In this document: positions 46,099 through 55,408 of the stretch, piece after piece
Layout: the number at the start of each line of letters is the position of its first letter
Position numbering within the stretch: the stretch's first letter is position 1
Assembly (NCBI RefSeq): GCF_002937075.1
Contig: NZ_NHSJ01000134.1
Location: forward strand, 1 to 64,000
Origin: Rhodoblastus sphagnicola
GTDB lineage: Bacteria > Pseudomonadota > Alphaproteobacteria > Rhizobiales > Beijerinckiaceae
Direction: 5' to 3'
Length of the DNA stretch: 64,000 nucleotides
Notes under the pieces: model-generated
What the model saw: the letters and a program-made list of their open reading frames with translations, nothing else
What the model was told of the DNA's origin: nothing
The model's database searches: none
Program-made: the position numbers and the translations under genes

Positions 46099-47022
46099 TC
46101 AAAACGAGCGGACGCGCGGCAGATCGGCGCGCAGCCGCTCGATCAGCCAGCGTCCGGCCGGGCCGGGCGGCGAGGCGGCGCGATAGGCCGCCGTCATGGC
46201 CACGCTGTAGCCGGTGACCGGCGCATCGCGGAGGGTCAGGACTTTCAGGCGCCCCTCGTCGATTTCGCGTTGGACGGCATGGCGCGGCATCGAGCCCCAG
46301 CCGAGCCCGCTCAGCAGGAAGGCGTGCTTGGCGTAGAGGTCGGCGAGCCGCCAGGTGGCGGGCGACAGCACGCCATATTCGCGCCCGGAAGAGTCGCGCC
46401 CCAGCGTGGAGGCGCGTTCGGTGAGCACAAGCTGGACATGGTCGGCGAGGTTTTCGCGCGAAATCGGTCCTTCAATGCGGGCGAGCGGGTGGCTGGCCGC
46501 CGCCACCATGACAATCTCGACGCTTTGCAGCGGCTCGCCGGCGCAGTCGCACGGAATCGGCGTGGGGCCGCCGACCACGGCGAAACTGGCGCGGCCGTCG
46601 AGCACCGGCTGCAACGCCCCGCCCAAAACCTCGACATAGAGCCGCAGCGGCGTCACCGGAAACTTTTCGCGGAAATCCCCGGCGGCCTCGGCCATGGCCT
46701 GAACGGGATAATAGACGTCCATCACCGCGCAAAGCTCGGGCTCCACCCCCTTTTTCATGCCATGGGCGCGAAAATTCAGCTTGTTGGCGGCGGCGCCGAG
46801 GATGTGGGCGTCGGCGAGCAGCAGTTTGCCTTCCGGCGTCAGCGTCGGCGAACGGGTGGAGCGGTCGAACAGGGTGACGCCGGTTTGCGCCTCCAGCCGC
46901 TTGATCAGATCGCTCACCGCCGATTGCGCGCGGCCGAGTTTCCTGGCGGCGGCGGAAAACGAGCCTTCCTCCGCCGCGGCGATAAAGGTGCGGATCTGAT
47001 CGAGGGAGAAGCCGTCGTGCAT
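46099..47022 (-). CDS. LysR-family transcriptional regulator
   Basis: 307-residue LysR protein with winged helix at about 5-65 (FSAAARKLGRAQSAVSDLIK) and an effector domain. It is 80 bp upstream of the FTR1 gene on the same strand and divergent from the yceI operon, so it could control either. Effector unknown. Confidence 0.9.
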   Translation of the reverse strand: MHDGFSLDQIRTFIAAAEEGSFSAAARKLGRAQSAVSDLIKRLEAQTGVTLFDRSTRSPTLTPEGKLLLADAHILGAAANKLNFRAHGMKKGVEPELCAVMDVYYPVQAMAEAAGDFREKFPVTPLRLYVEVLGGALQPVLDGRASFAVVGGPTPIPCDCAGEPLQSVEIVMVAAASHPLARIEGPISRENLADHVQLVLTERASTLGRDSSGREYGVLSPATWRLADLYAKHAFLLSGLGWGSMPRHAVQREIDEGRLKVLTLRDAPVTGYSVAMTAAYRAASPPGPAGRWLIERLRADLPRVRSF

Positions 47023-47203
47023 GATCTATCTAAAATCCAGATGGAACTTATCTAGAACTAACGGCTGGACAGAGGGGCGGCAAGGGGGCAGATTTCCATC
47101 CGACAAGCCAAGCTGGTTTGGCTCGGCCTTGGCCGGGCAGCATGGAAGTCAAAGTATTTCACAAGGCGGGCCGCCAAGCGCCGCGCCACACAAGGGAAAC
47201 GAC

Positions 47204-47803
47204 ATGAAACTTTCTCACGCGCTTTTCACCGCCGCCCTGCTCGCCAGCACGCCAGTCCTGGCCCAGGCGGCCGATCCCAAAACCGTCACGGCGGGCGCCT
47301 ACAAGATCGACTCGCCCCACACCGAAATCCTGTTCGGCGTGTCGCATTTCGGCCTGTCGAACTTTTCCGGCGTCATCGCCGGCGCGGAAGGAACGCTGAA
47401 GCTCAACCCGGCCAAGCTCGCCGACACGCAGCTTGAGGTGGCGGTGGCGACCCAGACCGTTCTCACCCCGGTGGACAAGCTGACCGGCGAATTGCGCGAT
47501 CCCGAATGGCTCGATTCCGCCAAATTCCCCAAGGCGACCTTCGCCTCCAAAAAGGTGACGCAGACCGGCGCCGACACCGCCGACATCGCCGGCGAACTGA
47601 CCCTGCACGGCGTGACCAAGCCCTTGACCCTGCACGCGAAATTCGTCGGAGCCGGCCTCAATCCGATGAAGAAGATCTACACGGTCGGTTTCGACGCGAC
47701 CGGCGTGATCAAGCGCACCGAGTTCGGCGTCTCCAAATATGCGCCTTACATCGGCGATGACGTGACCCTCACCATTCACGCCGCGTTCGAGGCCGCGAAC
47801 TGA
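47204..47803 (+). CDS. YceI-family periplasmic lipid-binding protein (first copy)
   Basis: 199-residue exported lipocalin-like protein; family members bind polyisoprenoids in the periplasm. A standard signal peptide (LFTAALLASTPVLAQA) precedes the YceI fold (YKIDSPHTEILFGVSHFG, GELRDPEWLDSAKFP, LTLHGVTKPLTL, GVSKYAPYIGDDV). It is first in an operon with cytochrome b561 (1 bp away) and a second yceI. Part of its coding sequence is duplicated near 38.8 kb. Confidence 0.93.
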   Translation: MKLSHALFTAALLASTPVLAQAADPKTVTAGAYKIDSPHTEILFGVSHFGLSNFSGVIAGAEGTLKLNPAKLADTQLEVAVATQTVLTPVDKLTGELRDPEWLDSAKFPKATFASKKVTQTGADTADIAGELTLHGVTKPLTLHAKFVGAGLNPMKKIYTVGFDATGVIKRTEFGVSKYAPYIGDDVTLTIHAAFEAAN

Positions 47804-47804
47804 C

Positions 47805-48380
47805 ATGAATCCCGCGCCGCAACGCTATTCCGGGGGCGCGATCGCCCTGCATTGGCTGATGGCCCTCGGCGTCGTTGCGGCGCTGGGCGTCGGCTTGTAC
47901 ATGAAGAACGCGCCGCTGGCGCCGATGCGCATGTTCCATCTGTTCCAGCTGCACAAGAGCATCGGCGTGACCGTGCTGGCGCTGCTGGTCCTGCGTCTGG
48001 TCTGGCGGGCGCTGCATCGCCCGCCGCCGCTGCCCGACACGCTCGGACCCTGGGAGCAAAGGGCGGCCCATGCCGGCCATGTGGCTCTTTATGTGCTGAT
48101 GATCGCGGTCCCGCTCACCGGCTGGATCGTGGTCTCGGCCTCGCCGCTCAACATCCCCACCGTGCTCTATGGCGCGATTCCCTGGCCGCATCTGCCGTGG
48201 TTTTCGACGCTTGAAGACAAGAAGGCGGTGGAGCCGCTGCTCAAGGCGCTGCACGACACAGCCGCCTTCGTGTTCATTGCGGTCATCGCCGGCCATGTCG
48301 TGGCGGCGCTGCGCCACGCGATCAAGGGCGACGTCCCGCTGTCGCGGATGGGAATTGCGTTTTGGAGAAACAAGCCTTGA
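47805..48380 (+). CDS. Cytochrome b561
   Basis: Four-helix diheme membrane cytochrome, 191 residues. Heme-ligand His residues lie in IALHWLMALG, FQLHKSIGVTV, AHAGHVALYVLM and VIAGHVVAALRH. It passes electrons between the quinone pool and periplasmic partners. Its placement between two yceI genes is a common pattern that suggests transfer to or from an isoprenoid carried by YceI. Confidence 0.92.
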   Translation: MNPAPQRYSGGAIALHWLMALGVVAALGVGLYMKNAPLAPMRMFHLFQLHKSIGVTVLALLVLRLVWRALHRPPPLPDTLGPWEQRAAHAGHVALYVLMIAVPLTGWIVVSASPLNIPTVLYGAIPWPHLPWFSTLEDKKAVEPLLKALHDTAAFVFIAVIAGHVVAALRHAIKGDVPLSRMGIAFWRNKP

Positions 48381-48979
48381 AATCGATTTTCACGAACGTC
48401 GCCGCCTCTCCCTTCTCCCCTTGCGGGAGAAGGGGCCTCGCGGCTGTCCTGTCGCTGTTTGTTTTCGCCGGCGTCGCGCACGCCGCCGAATGGAAGCTCA
48501 CAGCCGACAAGAGTTCGCTCGCCTTCACGGGGACGCAGATGGGAGAAAAATTCACCGGCCGCTTCCAGCGCTTCGACGCGCAAATCACCCTTGACCCGGA
48601 CCATCCCGAGACCGCGAAAATCCTGGTCACGGTCGATCTCGCCAGCGCCGCCACCGGCGACCGCCAGCGTGACGGCGCGCTTCCGGAAAAGGACTGGTTC
48701 GACGTGGCGAAAACGCCGCAAGCCACGTTCACCGCCACCGAGGTCAAGCGCGCGGAAAAAGGGTTTGTGGCGACCGGCGACCTCACCCTGCGCGGCGTGA
48801 CGAAAAAGATCGCGCTGCCGTTCACTCTCGACCTCGCCGGCAAGACGGCGCGGGCGAAAGGCCACGCCGATTTGCTGCGAAACGATTTCGGAGTGGGGCA
48901 GGGCGATTATGCCATCGACACCTGGGTGGCGTTTCAGGTTGGCGTCGATATCGATCTGGTGGCGGAACGGGCGGACTGA
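48377..48979 (+). CDS. YceI-family periplasmic protein (second copy)
   Basis: Second YceI protein of the operon, about 200 residues, diverged from the first. The TTG at 48377 overlaps the b561 stop (TTGA), follows GGAG by 9 nt and gives a signal peptide ending AGVAHA. Conserved parts are WKLTADKSSLAFTGTQMGE, KDWFDVAKTPQATF, LTLRGVTKKIALPF and DFGVGQGDYA. Codons 12-19 lie inside an inserted palindromic repeat, giving the odd SPFSPCGRRG in the signal n-region. Confidence 0.9.
   Translation: MKSIFTNVAASPFSPCGRRGLAAVLSLFVFAGVAHAAEWKLTADKSSLAFTGTQMGEKFTGRFQRFDAQITLDPDHPETAKILVTVDLASAATGDRQRDGALPEKDWFDVAKTPQATFTATEVKRAEKGFVATGDLTLRGVTKKIALPFTLDLAGKTARAKGHADLLRNDFGVGQGDYAIDTWVAFQVGVDIDLVAERAD
48411..48433. 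repeat. Palindromic repeat inside the second yceI signal sequence
   Basis: 23 bp identical to the intergenic palindrome at 8641-8663 (CCTTCTCCC, 5-nt loop, GGGAGAAGG). Here it lies within the coding frame and leaves it open. Confidence 0.9.
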
Positions 48980-48991
48980 TCCGCCCGCGCC

Positions 48992-49468
48992 TTACGACAA
49001 GTCCCCGATATGCTTCTGCGCGTAAAGCTGAGCGCCGACCTGCTTGATCAGCTCCTGTTGCGTTTCGAGGAAGTCGATGTGCTCTTCCTCGTCATGGGTG
49101 AGCTGTTCGAACAGGTTTTGCGTCACGCGATCGTTGACCGACAGGCAATAGGCGGCGGCTTCGAGATAGAGCGCGCGGGCATCGTGTTCCGCCGCAAGGT
49201 CAGCGCGCAAAACTTCCTCGATGGTCTCGCCGATGCGCAGCGGATTCAGCTCCTGCATGTTGGGAAAGCCTTCGAGGAACAGAATGCGCGCCGTCACCTT
49301 GTCGGCGTGCTCCATTTCCTCGATCGATTCCTTGCGCCATTTCTTGGCGAGATCCTTGTAGCCCCAATTGTCGAGAATGCGATAGTGCAGCCAGTACTGG
49401 CTGATCGCCGTCAGTTCGCTGCGCAGGGCCTTGTTCAGATAGTCGATGACTTTGGTGTCGCCGCGCAT
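48992..49468 (-). CDS. bfr: Bacterioferritin
   Basis: Heme-containing ferritin that oxidises and stores iron as a 24-mer. ATG 49468 gives 158 residues, the standard length. Heme ligand Met52 and ferroxidase residues Glu51/Glu53/His54 region (ESIEEMEHADK) are in place, as are ELTAISQYWLHYR and THDEEEHIDFLETQ. The bfd-like gene is about 100 bp upstream on the same strand. Confidence 0.96.
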   Translation of the reverse strand: MRGDTKVIDYLNKALRSELTAISQYWLHYRILDNWGYKDLAKKWRKESIEEMEHADKVTARILFLEGFPNMQELNPLRIGETIEEVLRADLAAEHDARALYLEAAAYCLSVNDRVTQNLFEQLTHDEEEHIDFLETQQELIKQVGAQLYAQKHIGDLS

Positions 49469-49571
49469 GCGTGATCTCCTGAAATGGTCTGGAGGTTCGA
49501 TCTTATCGGGCGGCGGGATCGGGGCAAGGCGACAAAAGAGGCGCCGTTGCGTCAAAAAGTGCGAGAATGGC

Positions 49572-49793
49572 TCAGGCGCAGGCGCGGAGATCGGCGGTCT
49601 CGCGGGCATGGCTCGCCTCGCCGCCGCAATGGGCCTCGAGCGCGGCGCGAATGGCGCGAACGCACTTGCCGCATTTCGGCGCGCGGCCAAGGCTGCAAAA
49701 CACCTCGCTGGGCCGCTTGGCCCGCGCGCCGCAGGGTTTTGCCGCCACATGCACATCTCGGTCGGAAATGACATTGCAGGAACACAAGATCAT
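49572..49793 (-). CDS. bfd: Bacterioferritin-associated ferredoxin
   Basis: 73-residue [2Fe-2S] protein that reduces bacterioferritin to release iron. The four cysteine ligands are in MILCSCNVISD and GRAPKCGKCVRAIR in part, with the C-x-C plus C-x-x-C spacing of the BFD domain. It lies directly before bfr, which supports the assignment. Confidence 0.85.
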   Translation of the reverse strand: MILCSCNVISDRDVHVAAKPCGARAKRPSEVFCSLGRAPKCGKCVRAIRAALEAHCGGEASHARETADLRACA

Positions 49794-49897
49794 GGGCCGC
49801 GCCCCTCGTCAGCGTCAAGCGTTTAAGTCCAGGCCGGATGATAATGCCAGCGATTGCGCTTGCCGCAAACACCAAAAGCGTTGTTTGGAAGAATTCT

Positions 49898-49918
49898 AAA
49901 AAAGAACCCGGAGGGTTC
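49898..49918 (-). terminator. Terminator of the fds operon
   Basis: On the minus strand GAACCC-TCC-GGGTTC is followed by six T residues. It begins 17 bp after the fdsD stop, the right place to end the formate dehydrogenase transcript. Confidence 0.85.
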
Positions 49919-49934
49919 GCCTTCGGGCCGGAAA

Positions 49935-50183
49935 TCACGGGAAGATCGCCGCATCCGCCTTCCTCCTCTTCACCAAGGCCCGCGCCGCCTCCAGCGCCGC
50001 CGGCTCCAGCGTGCATCCGCTCGCCGCCGCCAAAAATCCCTCGCGCATGTTCGGGGTCCAGAACTTGTTGATATGGCTGGCGATGGCCTCCGGCGCCTTG
50101 TCGCCGCAACTGTTGTAATTGTCGGCGATCTGGCCGGCCATGCGCAAAAGCTTGGCTTGCGCGTCATGCGCGATTTCGCTCAT
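49935..50183 (-). CDS. fdsD: Formate dehydrogenase delta subunit
   Basis: 82-residue small subunit of NAD-dependent molybdenum formate dehydrogenase, last gene of fdsGBACD. Conserved features are KLLRMAGQIADNY near the start and SHINKFWTPNMREGFL in the middle. Its start overlaps the fdhD/fdsC stop (ATGA). Confidence 0.92.
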   Translation of the reverse strand: MSEIAHDAQAKLLRMAGQIADNYNSCGDKAPEAIASHINKFWTPNMREGFLAAASGCTLEPAALEAARALVKRRKADAAIFP

Positions 50184-51013
50184 GAAAGAGTCCTTTGCGC
50201 CTGCGGGGTGGCGTCGGCGAGTTCGCCCGCGAAAACCGTCAAACTGTCGGCGCGGGCGATGGCCGCCAGCGTCAGCCCCAACGCCTCCGCCCGCTCGATG
50301 GCGAGGCTGGTCGGCGCGGAAATGGCGGCGAGCAGGGGCGCTCCGAAAAAGGCGGTCTTTTCCACCATTTCAAACGAGGCGCGGCTGGTGACGAGCATAA
50401 ACCCGTCGCGCGGGTCGCGTTTTTCGCGCAGCGCCGCGCCGATGCACTTGTCCAGCGCATTGTGGCGGCCGACATCCTCGCGGGCGAGCAGAATGGCGCC
50501 GTCGCGCGCGCAAAAGGCGGCGGCGTGAACGGCGCGGGTGGCGGCGTTGAGCGGTTGACTGGCGCAGAGATGGCGCAGCGCGGCGAACACGGCCCGCGCC
50601 TCGACCGGCGCGACTTCCGCCACGCGCCGCGCTTGCGGCAGCATGTCGGCGCTTTCGACCCCGCACAGGCCGCAGGAGCTGCGCCCCTCGATGGCGCGGC
50701 GCCGGGCGAGAGACCCCCGCATCTTCTCCGGCGCGAGGCGAATGTCCAGCGCCACACCCTGGCCCAGCGCACGCGCGTCGAGTCCGCGAATGTCGTCCGC
50801 GCGTGCGATCAGCCCCTCGGTCAGCGCAAAGCCGTAAGCGAAATCCTCGGCGTCGCCGGGGCTCGCCATCATCACCGCATAGGGCACGCCGCCAAACAGA
50901 AAGCTGACCGGAATTTCCTCGGCCACCGCCCGCTCGCCCGCGTGAGTCAGCCCGCCGGCTTCAAAAACTTTCGCCGTGATGTTTCGCGCGGCGGGGAGGT
51001 CATTGCGCGGCAT
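50180..51013 (-). CDS. fdhD: Formate dehydrogenase sulfurtransferase FdhD (FdsC)
   Basis: Transfers sulfur to the molybdenum cofactor before it is placed in FdsA. 277 residues; the Cys-x-x-Cys motif is in RSSCGLCGVESAD, and EDVGRHNALDKCIGAAL and VTSRASFEMVEKTA are typical. It overlaps the end of fdsA by 14 bp. Confidence 0.95.
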   Translation of the reverse strand: MPRNDLPAARNITAKVFEAGGLTHAGERAVAEEIPVSFLFGGVPYAVMMASPGDAEDFAYGFALTEGLIARADDIRGLDARALGQGVALDIRLAPEKMRGSLARRRAIEGRSSCGLCGVESADMLPQARRVAEVAPVEARAVFAALRHLCASQPLNAATRAVHAAAFCARDGAILLAREDVGRHNALDKCIGAALREKRDPRDGFMLVTSRASFEMVEKTAFFGAPLLAAISAPTSLAIERAEALGLTLAAIARADSLTVFAGELADATPQAQRTLS

Positions 51014-53837
51014 TCACCACCTCCAGCCGCCGCAGCGAAACATCCTCCTCGGCATTGCGCTGCTGCCAGTCCGACACCGCGTTGGCGCGCCGCGCCTCCA
51101 CCGCCGTCACCTTGTATTCCGGGCAATTGGTCGCCCAATCGCTGTTGTCGGTGGTCACGACATTGGCGCCGGAGCCGGGATGGTGGAAGGTGGTGTAAAC
51201 CACGCCCGGCTGCATCCGCTCGCTGATTTTTGCGCGCAAAGCGACATCGCCGGCGCGCGACGCCACCGACACCAGATCGCCATCGACAATGCCGCGCTGC
51301 TCGGCGTCGAACGGATGGATTTCCAGCACGTCCTCGCTATGCCAGGCGGTGTTTTCGGTGCGCCTTGTCTGCGCGCCCACGTTATATTGCGAAAGTATCC
51401 GCCCGGTGGTCAGGATCAGCGGGAAGCGCGGCCCGCTGCGTTCCGTGGTCGGCACATATTCGGTCAGCATGAATTTGCCCGCGCCATTGACGAAACGCTC
51501 GACATGCATCATCGGCGTGCCATTTGGCGTGGCCTCGTTGCAGGGCCATTGCACCGAACCCATTTCTTCCAGTTTTTGATAGCTCACGCCGGCAAAACTG
51601 GGCGTCAGCGCCGCGATCTCGTCCATGATCTCCGCCGGATGGCCGTAGCGCATGGGATAGCCGAGCGCGGTGGACAGTTCGCAGATCGCCGCCCATTCGT
51701 CCTTGCCCGACAGCGGCGCCATAACTTTTCGCACGCGATTAATTCTGCGCTCGGCATTGGTAAACGTGCCGTCCTTTTCCAAGAACGACGCGCCCGGCAG
51801 GAACACATGGGCGAATTTGGCGGTCTCGTTCAGAAACAAATCCTGCACGACAACGCATTCGATGGCGCGCAAGGCGGCGGAAACATGGTTGGTGTTGGGG
51901 TCGGACTGGGCGATGTCCTCGCCATGGACGAACAGGCCCTTGAAATGGCCGCTTAGCGCCTCGTCGAACATGTTGGGAATGCGCAGGCCCGGCTCATCGT
52001 CAAGCTTCAAACCCCAACGCGCTTCAAACGCGCCGCGAACAGAATCGCCGGAGACATGGCGATAGCCGGGGAATTCGTGCGGGAACGAGCCCATGTCGCA
52101 GGAGCCCTGCACATTGTTCTGGCCGCGCAGCGGATTCACGCCGGCGCCGACATGGCCGATATTGCCGGTCGCCATCGCCAGATTGGCCAGCGCCATCACC
52201 GTGGTCGAACCCTGGCTGTGCTCGGTGACGCCCAGGCCATAATAGATCGCGGCGTTTTTGACGCCGGCGTAAAGCCGCGCCGCCGCCCGAACCTCGGACG
52301 CGGGCACGCCGGTAAACCGCTCCATCGCCTCCGGCGAATTCCGCTCCAGCGCGATGAAACGCGCCCAGCTTTCAAACGCCTCGCGGTCGCAGCGCGCGGC
52401 GATGTAGTCTTCCTTGAGCAAGCCCTCGGTGACGATGACATGGGCCAGCGCGTTGATGACGGCGACATTGGTTCCCGGCATCATCTGCAGGTGATGCGCG
52501 GCCTGCACATGGGGCGAGCGCACGAGGTCGATGGCGCGGGGATCGACCACGATCAGTTTCGCCCCCTGCCGCAGCCGCTTCTTCAACCGCGAGCCGAATA
52601 CGGGATGGCCGTCGGTGGGATTGGCGCCGATCACCAGCACCACATCGGCGGCGTCAACCGACTTGAAATCCTGCGTGCCCGCCGACGCGCCCAGCGTGAC
52701 CGACAGGCCGTAGCCGGTCGGCGAGTGGCAGACGCGGGCGCAGGTGTCGATGTTGTTGTTGCGCAAACCCGCGCGCACCATCTTTTGCAGAACGAACACT
52801 TCCTCGTTGGTGCAGCGCGACGACGAAATGGCGCCGACGGACTCGCGGCCATATTTGGCCTGGATGCGCTTGAACTCTGAGGCCGTGTAAGCAATCGCCT
52901 CGTCCCAGGACACTTCGCGCCAGGGGTCGGTGATCTTTTCGCGGATCATCGGCTTGGTCATGCGGTCTCTATGGGTCGCATAGCCGTAAGCGAACCGGCC
53001 CTTGACGCAGCTATGGCCCTCGTTGGCCTGACCCTGCTTGAAGGGAACCATGCGGATCAGTTTGTCGCCGCGCATCTCCGCCTTGAACGAGCAGCCGACG
53101 CCGCAATAGGCGCAGGTCGTCACCTTGGAATGCTCCGGCTGCCCTTGCGCGATCACGCTCTTTTCGATCAGCGTCGCGGTCGGGCAGGCCTGCACGCAGG
53201 CCCCGCAGGAGACGCATTCGCTGGAAAGAAAATCTGTGGGGCCGGAGGCGATGCGCGAGTCGAAACCGCGCCCGGAAACGGTCAGCGCGAACGTGCCCTG
53301 CACCTCCTCGCACGCCCGCACGCAGCGGCTGCACACGATGCACTTTGACGGATCGTAAGTGAAATAGGGGTTGGACTCGTCCTTGTTGTCTTTCAAATGG
53401 TTGGCGCCGTCGCCATAACGCATTTCGCGCAACCCGACCTCGCCCGCCGCATCCTGAAGCTCGCAGTTTCCATTGGCCGCGCAAGTCAGGCAGTCGAGCG
53501 GATGGTCGGAGATGTAAAGCTCCATCACCCCGCGTCGCAGTTTCGCCAGTCTTTCCGTCTGGGTGCGCACCACCATGCCGTCGGCGGCGGGCGTGGTGCA
53601 GGAGGCCGGCGTCCCGCGCATGCCGTCGATCTCGACGAGGCACATGCGGCAGGAGCCAAACGCTTCGAGCGAATCCGTGGCGCACAGCTTTGGAATCTTC
53701 ACGCCCCGCAGCGCGGCCGCCGCCATCACCGACGTTCCCTTGGGCGCGGCGACCCTTTCGCCGTCAATGGTGAGGGTGACGGTCTCGGGGGAAAAACGGA
53801 TCGGCGTGCCGGTATCCAGTTCCTCGATCAGCGACAT
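51000..53837 (-). CDS. fdsA: NAD-dependent formate dehydrogenase alpha subunit
   Basis: Catalytic molybdopterin subunit oxidising formate to CO2. ATG 53837 follows AGGAG and gives 945 residues. The N-terminal 2Fe-2S domain (GSCRMCLVEIDG), a NuoG-like Cys/His cluster (DCLTCAANGNCELQ), two 4Fe-4S sets (CIVCSRCVRAC, CVSCGACVQAC) and another cluster (CAYCGVGCSFKAEM) precede the bis-MGD domain. The Mo ligand is cysteine (TCARVCHSPTGYG), not selenocysteine. Confidence 0.96.
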   Translation of the reverse strand: MSLIEELDTGTPIRFSPETVTLTIDGERVAAPKGTSVMAAAALRGVKIPKLCATDSLEAFGSCRMCLVEIDGMRGTPASCTTPAADGMVVRTQTERLAKLRRGVMELYISDHPLDCLTCAANGNCELQDAAGEVGLREMRYGDGANHLKDNKDESNPYFTYDPSKCIVCSRCVRACEEVQGTFALTVSGRGFDSRIASGPTDFLSSECVSCGACVQACPTATLIEKSVIAQGQPEHSKVTTCAYCGVGCSFKAEMRGDKLIRMVPFKQGQANEGHSCVKGRFAYGYATHRDRMTKPMIREKITDPWREVSWDEAIAYTASEFKRIQAKYGRESVGAISSSRCTNEEVFVLQKMVRAGLRNNNIDTCARVCHSPTGYGLSVTLGASAGTQDFKSVDAADVVLVIGANPTDGHPVFGSRLKKRLRQGAKLIVVDPRAIDLVRSPHVQAAHHLQMMPGTNVAVINALAHVIVTEGLLKEDYIAARCDREAFESWARFIALERNSPEAMERFTGVPASEVRAAARLYAGVKNAAIYYGLGVTEHSQGSTTVMALANLAMATGNIGHVGAGVNPLRGQNNVQGSCDMGSFPHEFPGYRHVSGDSVRGAFEARWGLKLDDEPGLRIPNMFDEALSGHFKGLFVHGEDIAQSDPNTNHVSAALRAIECVVVQDLFLNETAKFAHVFLPGASFLEKDGTFTNAERRINRVRKVMAPLSGKDEWAAICELSTALGYPMRYGHPAEIMDEIAALTPSFAGVSYQKLEEMGSVQWPCNEATPNGTPMMHVERFVNGAGKFMLTEYVPTTERSGPRFPLILTTGRILSQYNVGAQTRRTENTAWHSEDVLEIHPFDAEQRGIVDGDLVSVASRAGDVALRAKISERMQPGVVYTTFHHPGSGANVVTTDNSDWATNCPEYKVTAVEARRANAVSDWQQRNAEEDVSLRRLEVVNAAQ

Positions 53838-53848
53838 TTTTCGCGCTC

Positions 53849-55408
53849 CTATTCGGCGGCGGTTTTCCGCGCGGCCGGAACGAAATCCTCGGGGAAACGA
53901 TTGAGCGCCGACAGCACCGGACTGGGAACCAGACCGCCATGGGCGCATAGCGAGCCCGCCGCCATCACGTCGCAGAGGTCGCGCAGCAACGCGATGTTCT
54001 GCTCGACGCGCTCGCCCTTGATGATTTTTTCGACCACTTCCTCGCCGCGCGTCGCGCCGATGCGGCAGGGCGTGCACTTGCCGCAGCTTTCCTCGGCGCC
54101 GAACCGCATGGCGAATTTGGCCATTTTCGCCATGTCCACGGTATCGTCGAACACGACGATGCCGCCATGGCCGAGCATGGCGCCATTGGCCGCCAGCACT
54201 TCGTAATCCATTTCGAGATCGAGCTGCTTTTCGGTGATATAGGCGCCAAGCGGCCCGCCGATCTGCACCGCGCGGATCGGCCGTCCCGACGCCGTGCCGC
54301 CGCCAAATCCCTCGACGATCTCGCGCAAGCTGATGCCAAAGGCGAGTTCAATGAGCCCACCGCGTAAAACATTGCCGCCAAGCTGCACGGGCAGGGTGCC
54401 GCGCGACTTGCCGGAACCGAAATCGGCATAGGCCTGCCCGCCCTCGGCGAGGATGAAGGGGACGGCGGCGAAGGACAGCACATTATTGACCAGCGTGGGA
54501 CGGCCGAACAGGCCGTGCAGCGCGGGAATGGGCGGCTTGGCCCGCACCAGCGCCCGCTTGCCCTCCAGACTTTCGATCAGCGCGGTTTCCTCGCCGCAGA
54601 TATAGGCGCCGGCGCCGATGCGCTGTTCGAGATGAAAATGTTTGCCGGGACCGAAGGCGTTGGCGCCGATCCAGCCGGCCCGTTCCGCCAGTTCAAGCGC
54701 GCGCGCCATGGTTTGGGCGGCATGGGGATATTCCGAGCGCAGATAGATAAAACCTTTTTCCGCGCCGACGGCATAGGCGCCGATCGCCATGCCCTCGATC
54801 AGCATGAACGGGTCGCCCTCGAAAATCATACGATCCGCAAAAGTGCCGCTGTCGCCCTCGTCGGCGTTGCAGATCACATATTTGCGGTCGGCTTGCGCAT
54901 CGTGAACCGTCTTCCATTTGACGCCGGTGGGAAAACCGGCGCCGCCGCGCCCGCGCAGGCCGGAGGCGCGCACTTGCTCGACCACGTCCGCCGGCGACAT
55001 CGCCAGCGCGTTTTGCAGGCCCTTGAGCCCGCCATTGGCGACGTAATCCTCGAGCGAAAGCGGGTCCAGCACGCCGACGCGGGCGAACGACAGCCGCTGC
55101 TGGCGCCGCATCCAGATCATATCGGCGACGTGGCCGCGTTTTAACGGATGGTCGCCGCTGGCGAGCGCGCCGCTGTCGAACAGCGAGGCGACGTCCTCCG
55201 GCCTGACCGGCCCGAAACCGATGCGGCCTTGCAGCGTCTCGACCTCGACCAGCGGCTCCAGCCAGAACATGCCATGCGAGCCGTTGCGCCTGATGTCGAG
55301 CGTGACGCCGCGGGCTTCGGCCTCGCGCCGGAACGCCGCGACGACGCGCTCCGCCCCGAGCGACAGCGCGGCGGCGTCGATGGGAATATAGACCGTCAGC
55401 GCCGTCAT
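53849..55408 (-). CDS. fdsB: NAD-dependent formate dehydrogenase beta subunit
   Basis: NuoF-like diaphorase subunit, 519 residues, that holds FMN, the NAD site and a 4Fe-4S cluster. An N-terminal NuoE-like thioredoxin-fold extension is followed by RGRGGAGFPTGVKW (FMN), GAYICGEETALIES, and the cluster motif ESCGKCTPCRIG. It overlaps the fdsG stop by ATGA and precedes fdsA by 11 bp. Confidence 0.95.
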   Translation of the reverse strand: MTALTVYIPIDAAALSLGAERVVAAFRREAEARGVTLDIRRNGSHGMFWLEPLVEVETLQGRIGFGPVRPEDVASLFDSGALASGDHPLKRGHVADMIWMRRQQRLSFARVGVLDPLSLEDYVANGGLKGLQNALAMSPADVVEQVRASGLRGRGGAGFPTGVKWKTVHDAQADRKYVICNADEGDSGTFADRMIFEGDPFMLIEGMAIGAYAVGAEKGFIYLRSEYPHAAQTMARALELAERAGWIGANAFGPGKHFHLEQRIGAGAYICGEETALIESLEGKRALVRAKPPIPALHGLFGRPTLVNNVLSFAAVPFILAEGGQAYADFGSGKSRGTLPVQLGGNVLRGGLIELAFGISLREIVEGFGGGTASGRPIRAVQIGGPLGAYITEKQLDLEMDYEVLAANGAMLGHGGIVVFDDTVDMAKMAKFAMRFGAEESCGKCTPCRIGATRGEEVVEKIIKGERVEQNIALLRDLCDVMAAGSLCAHGGLVPSPVLSALNRFPEDFVPAARKTAAE

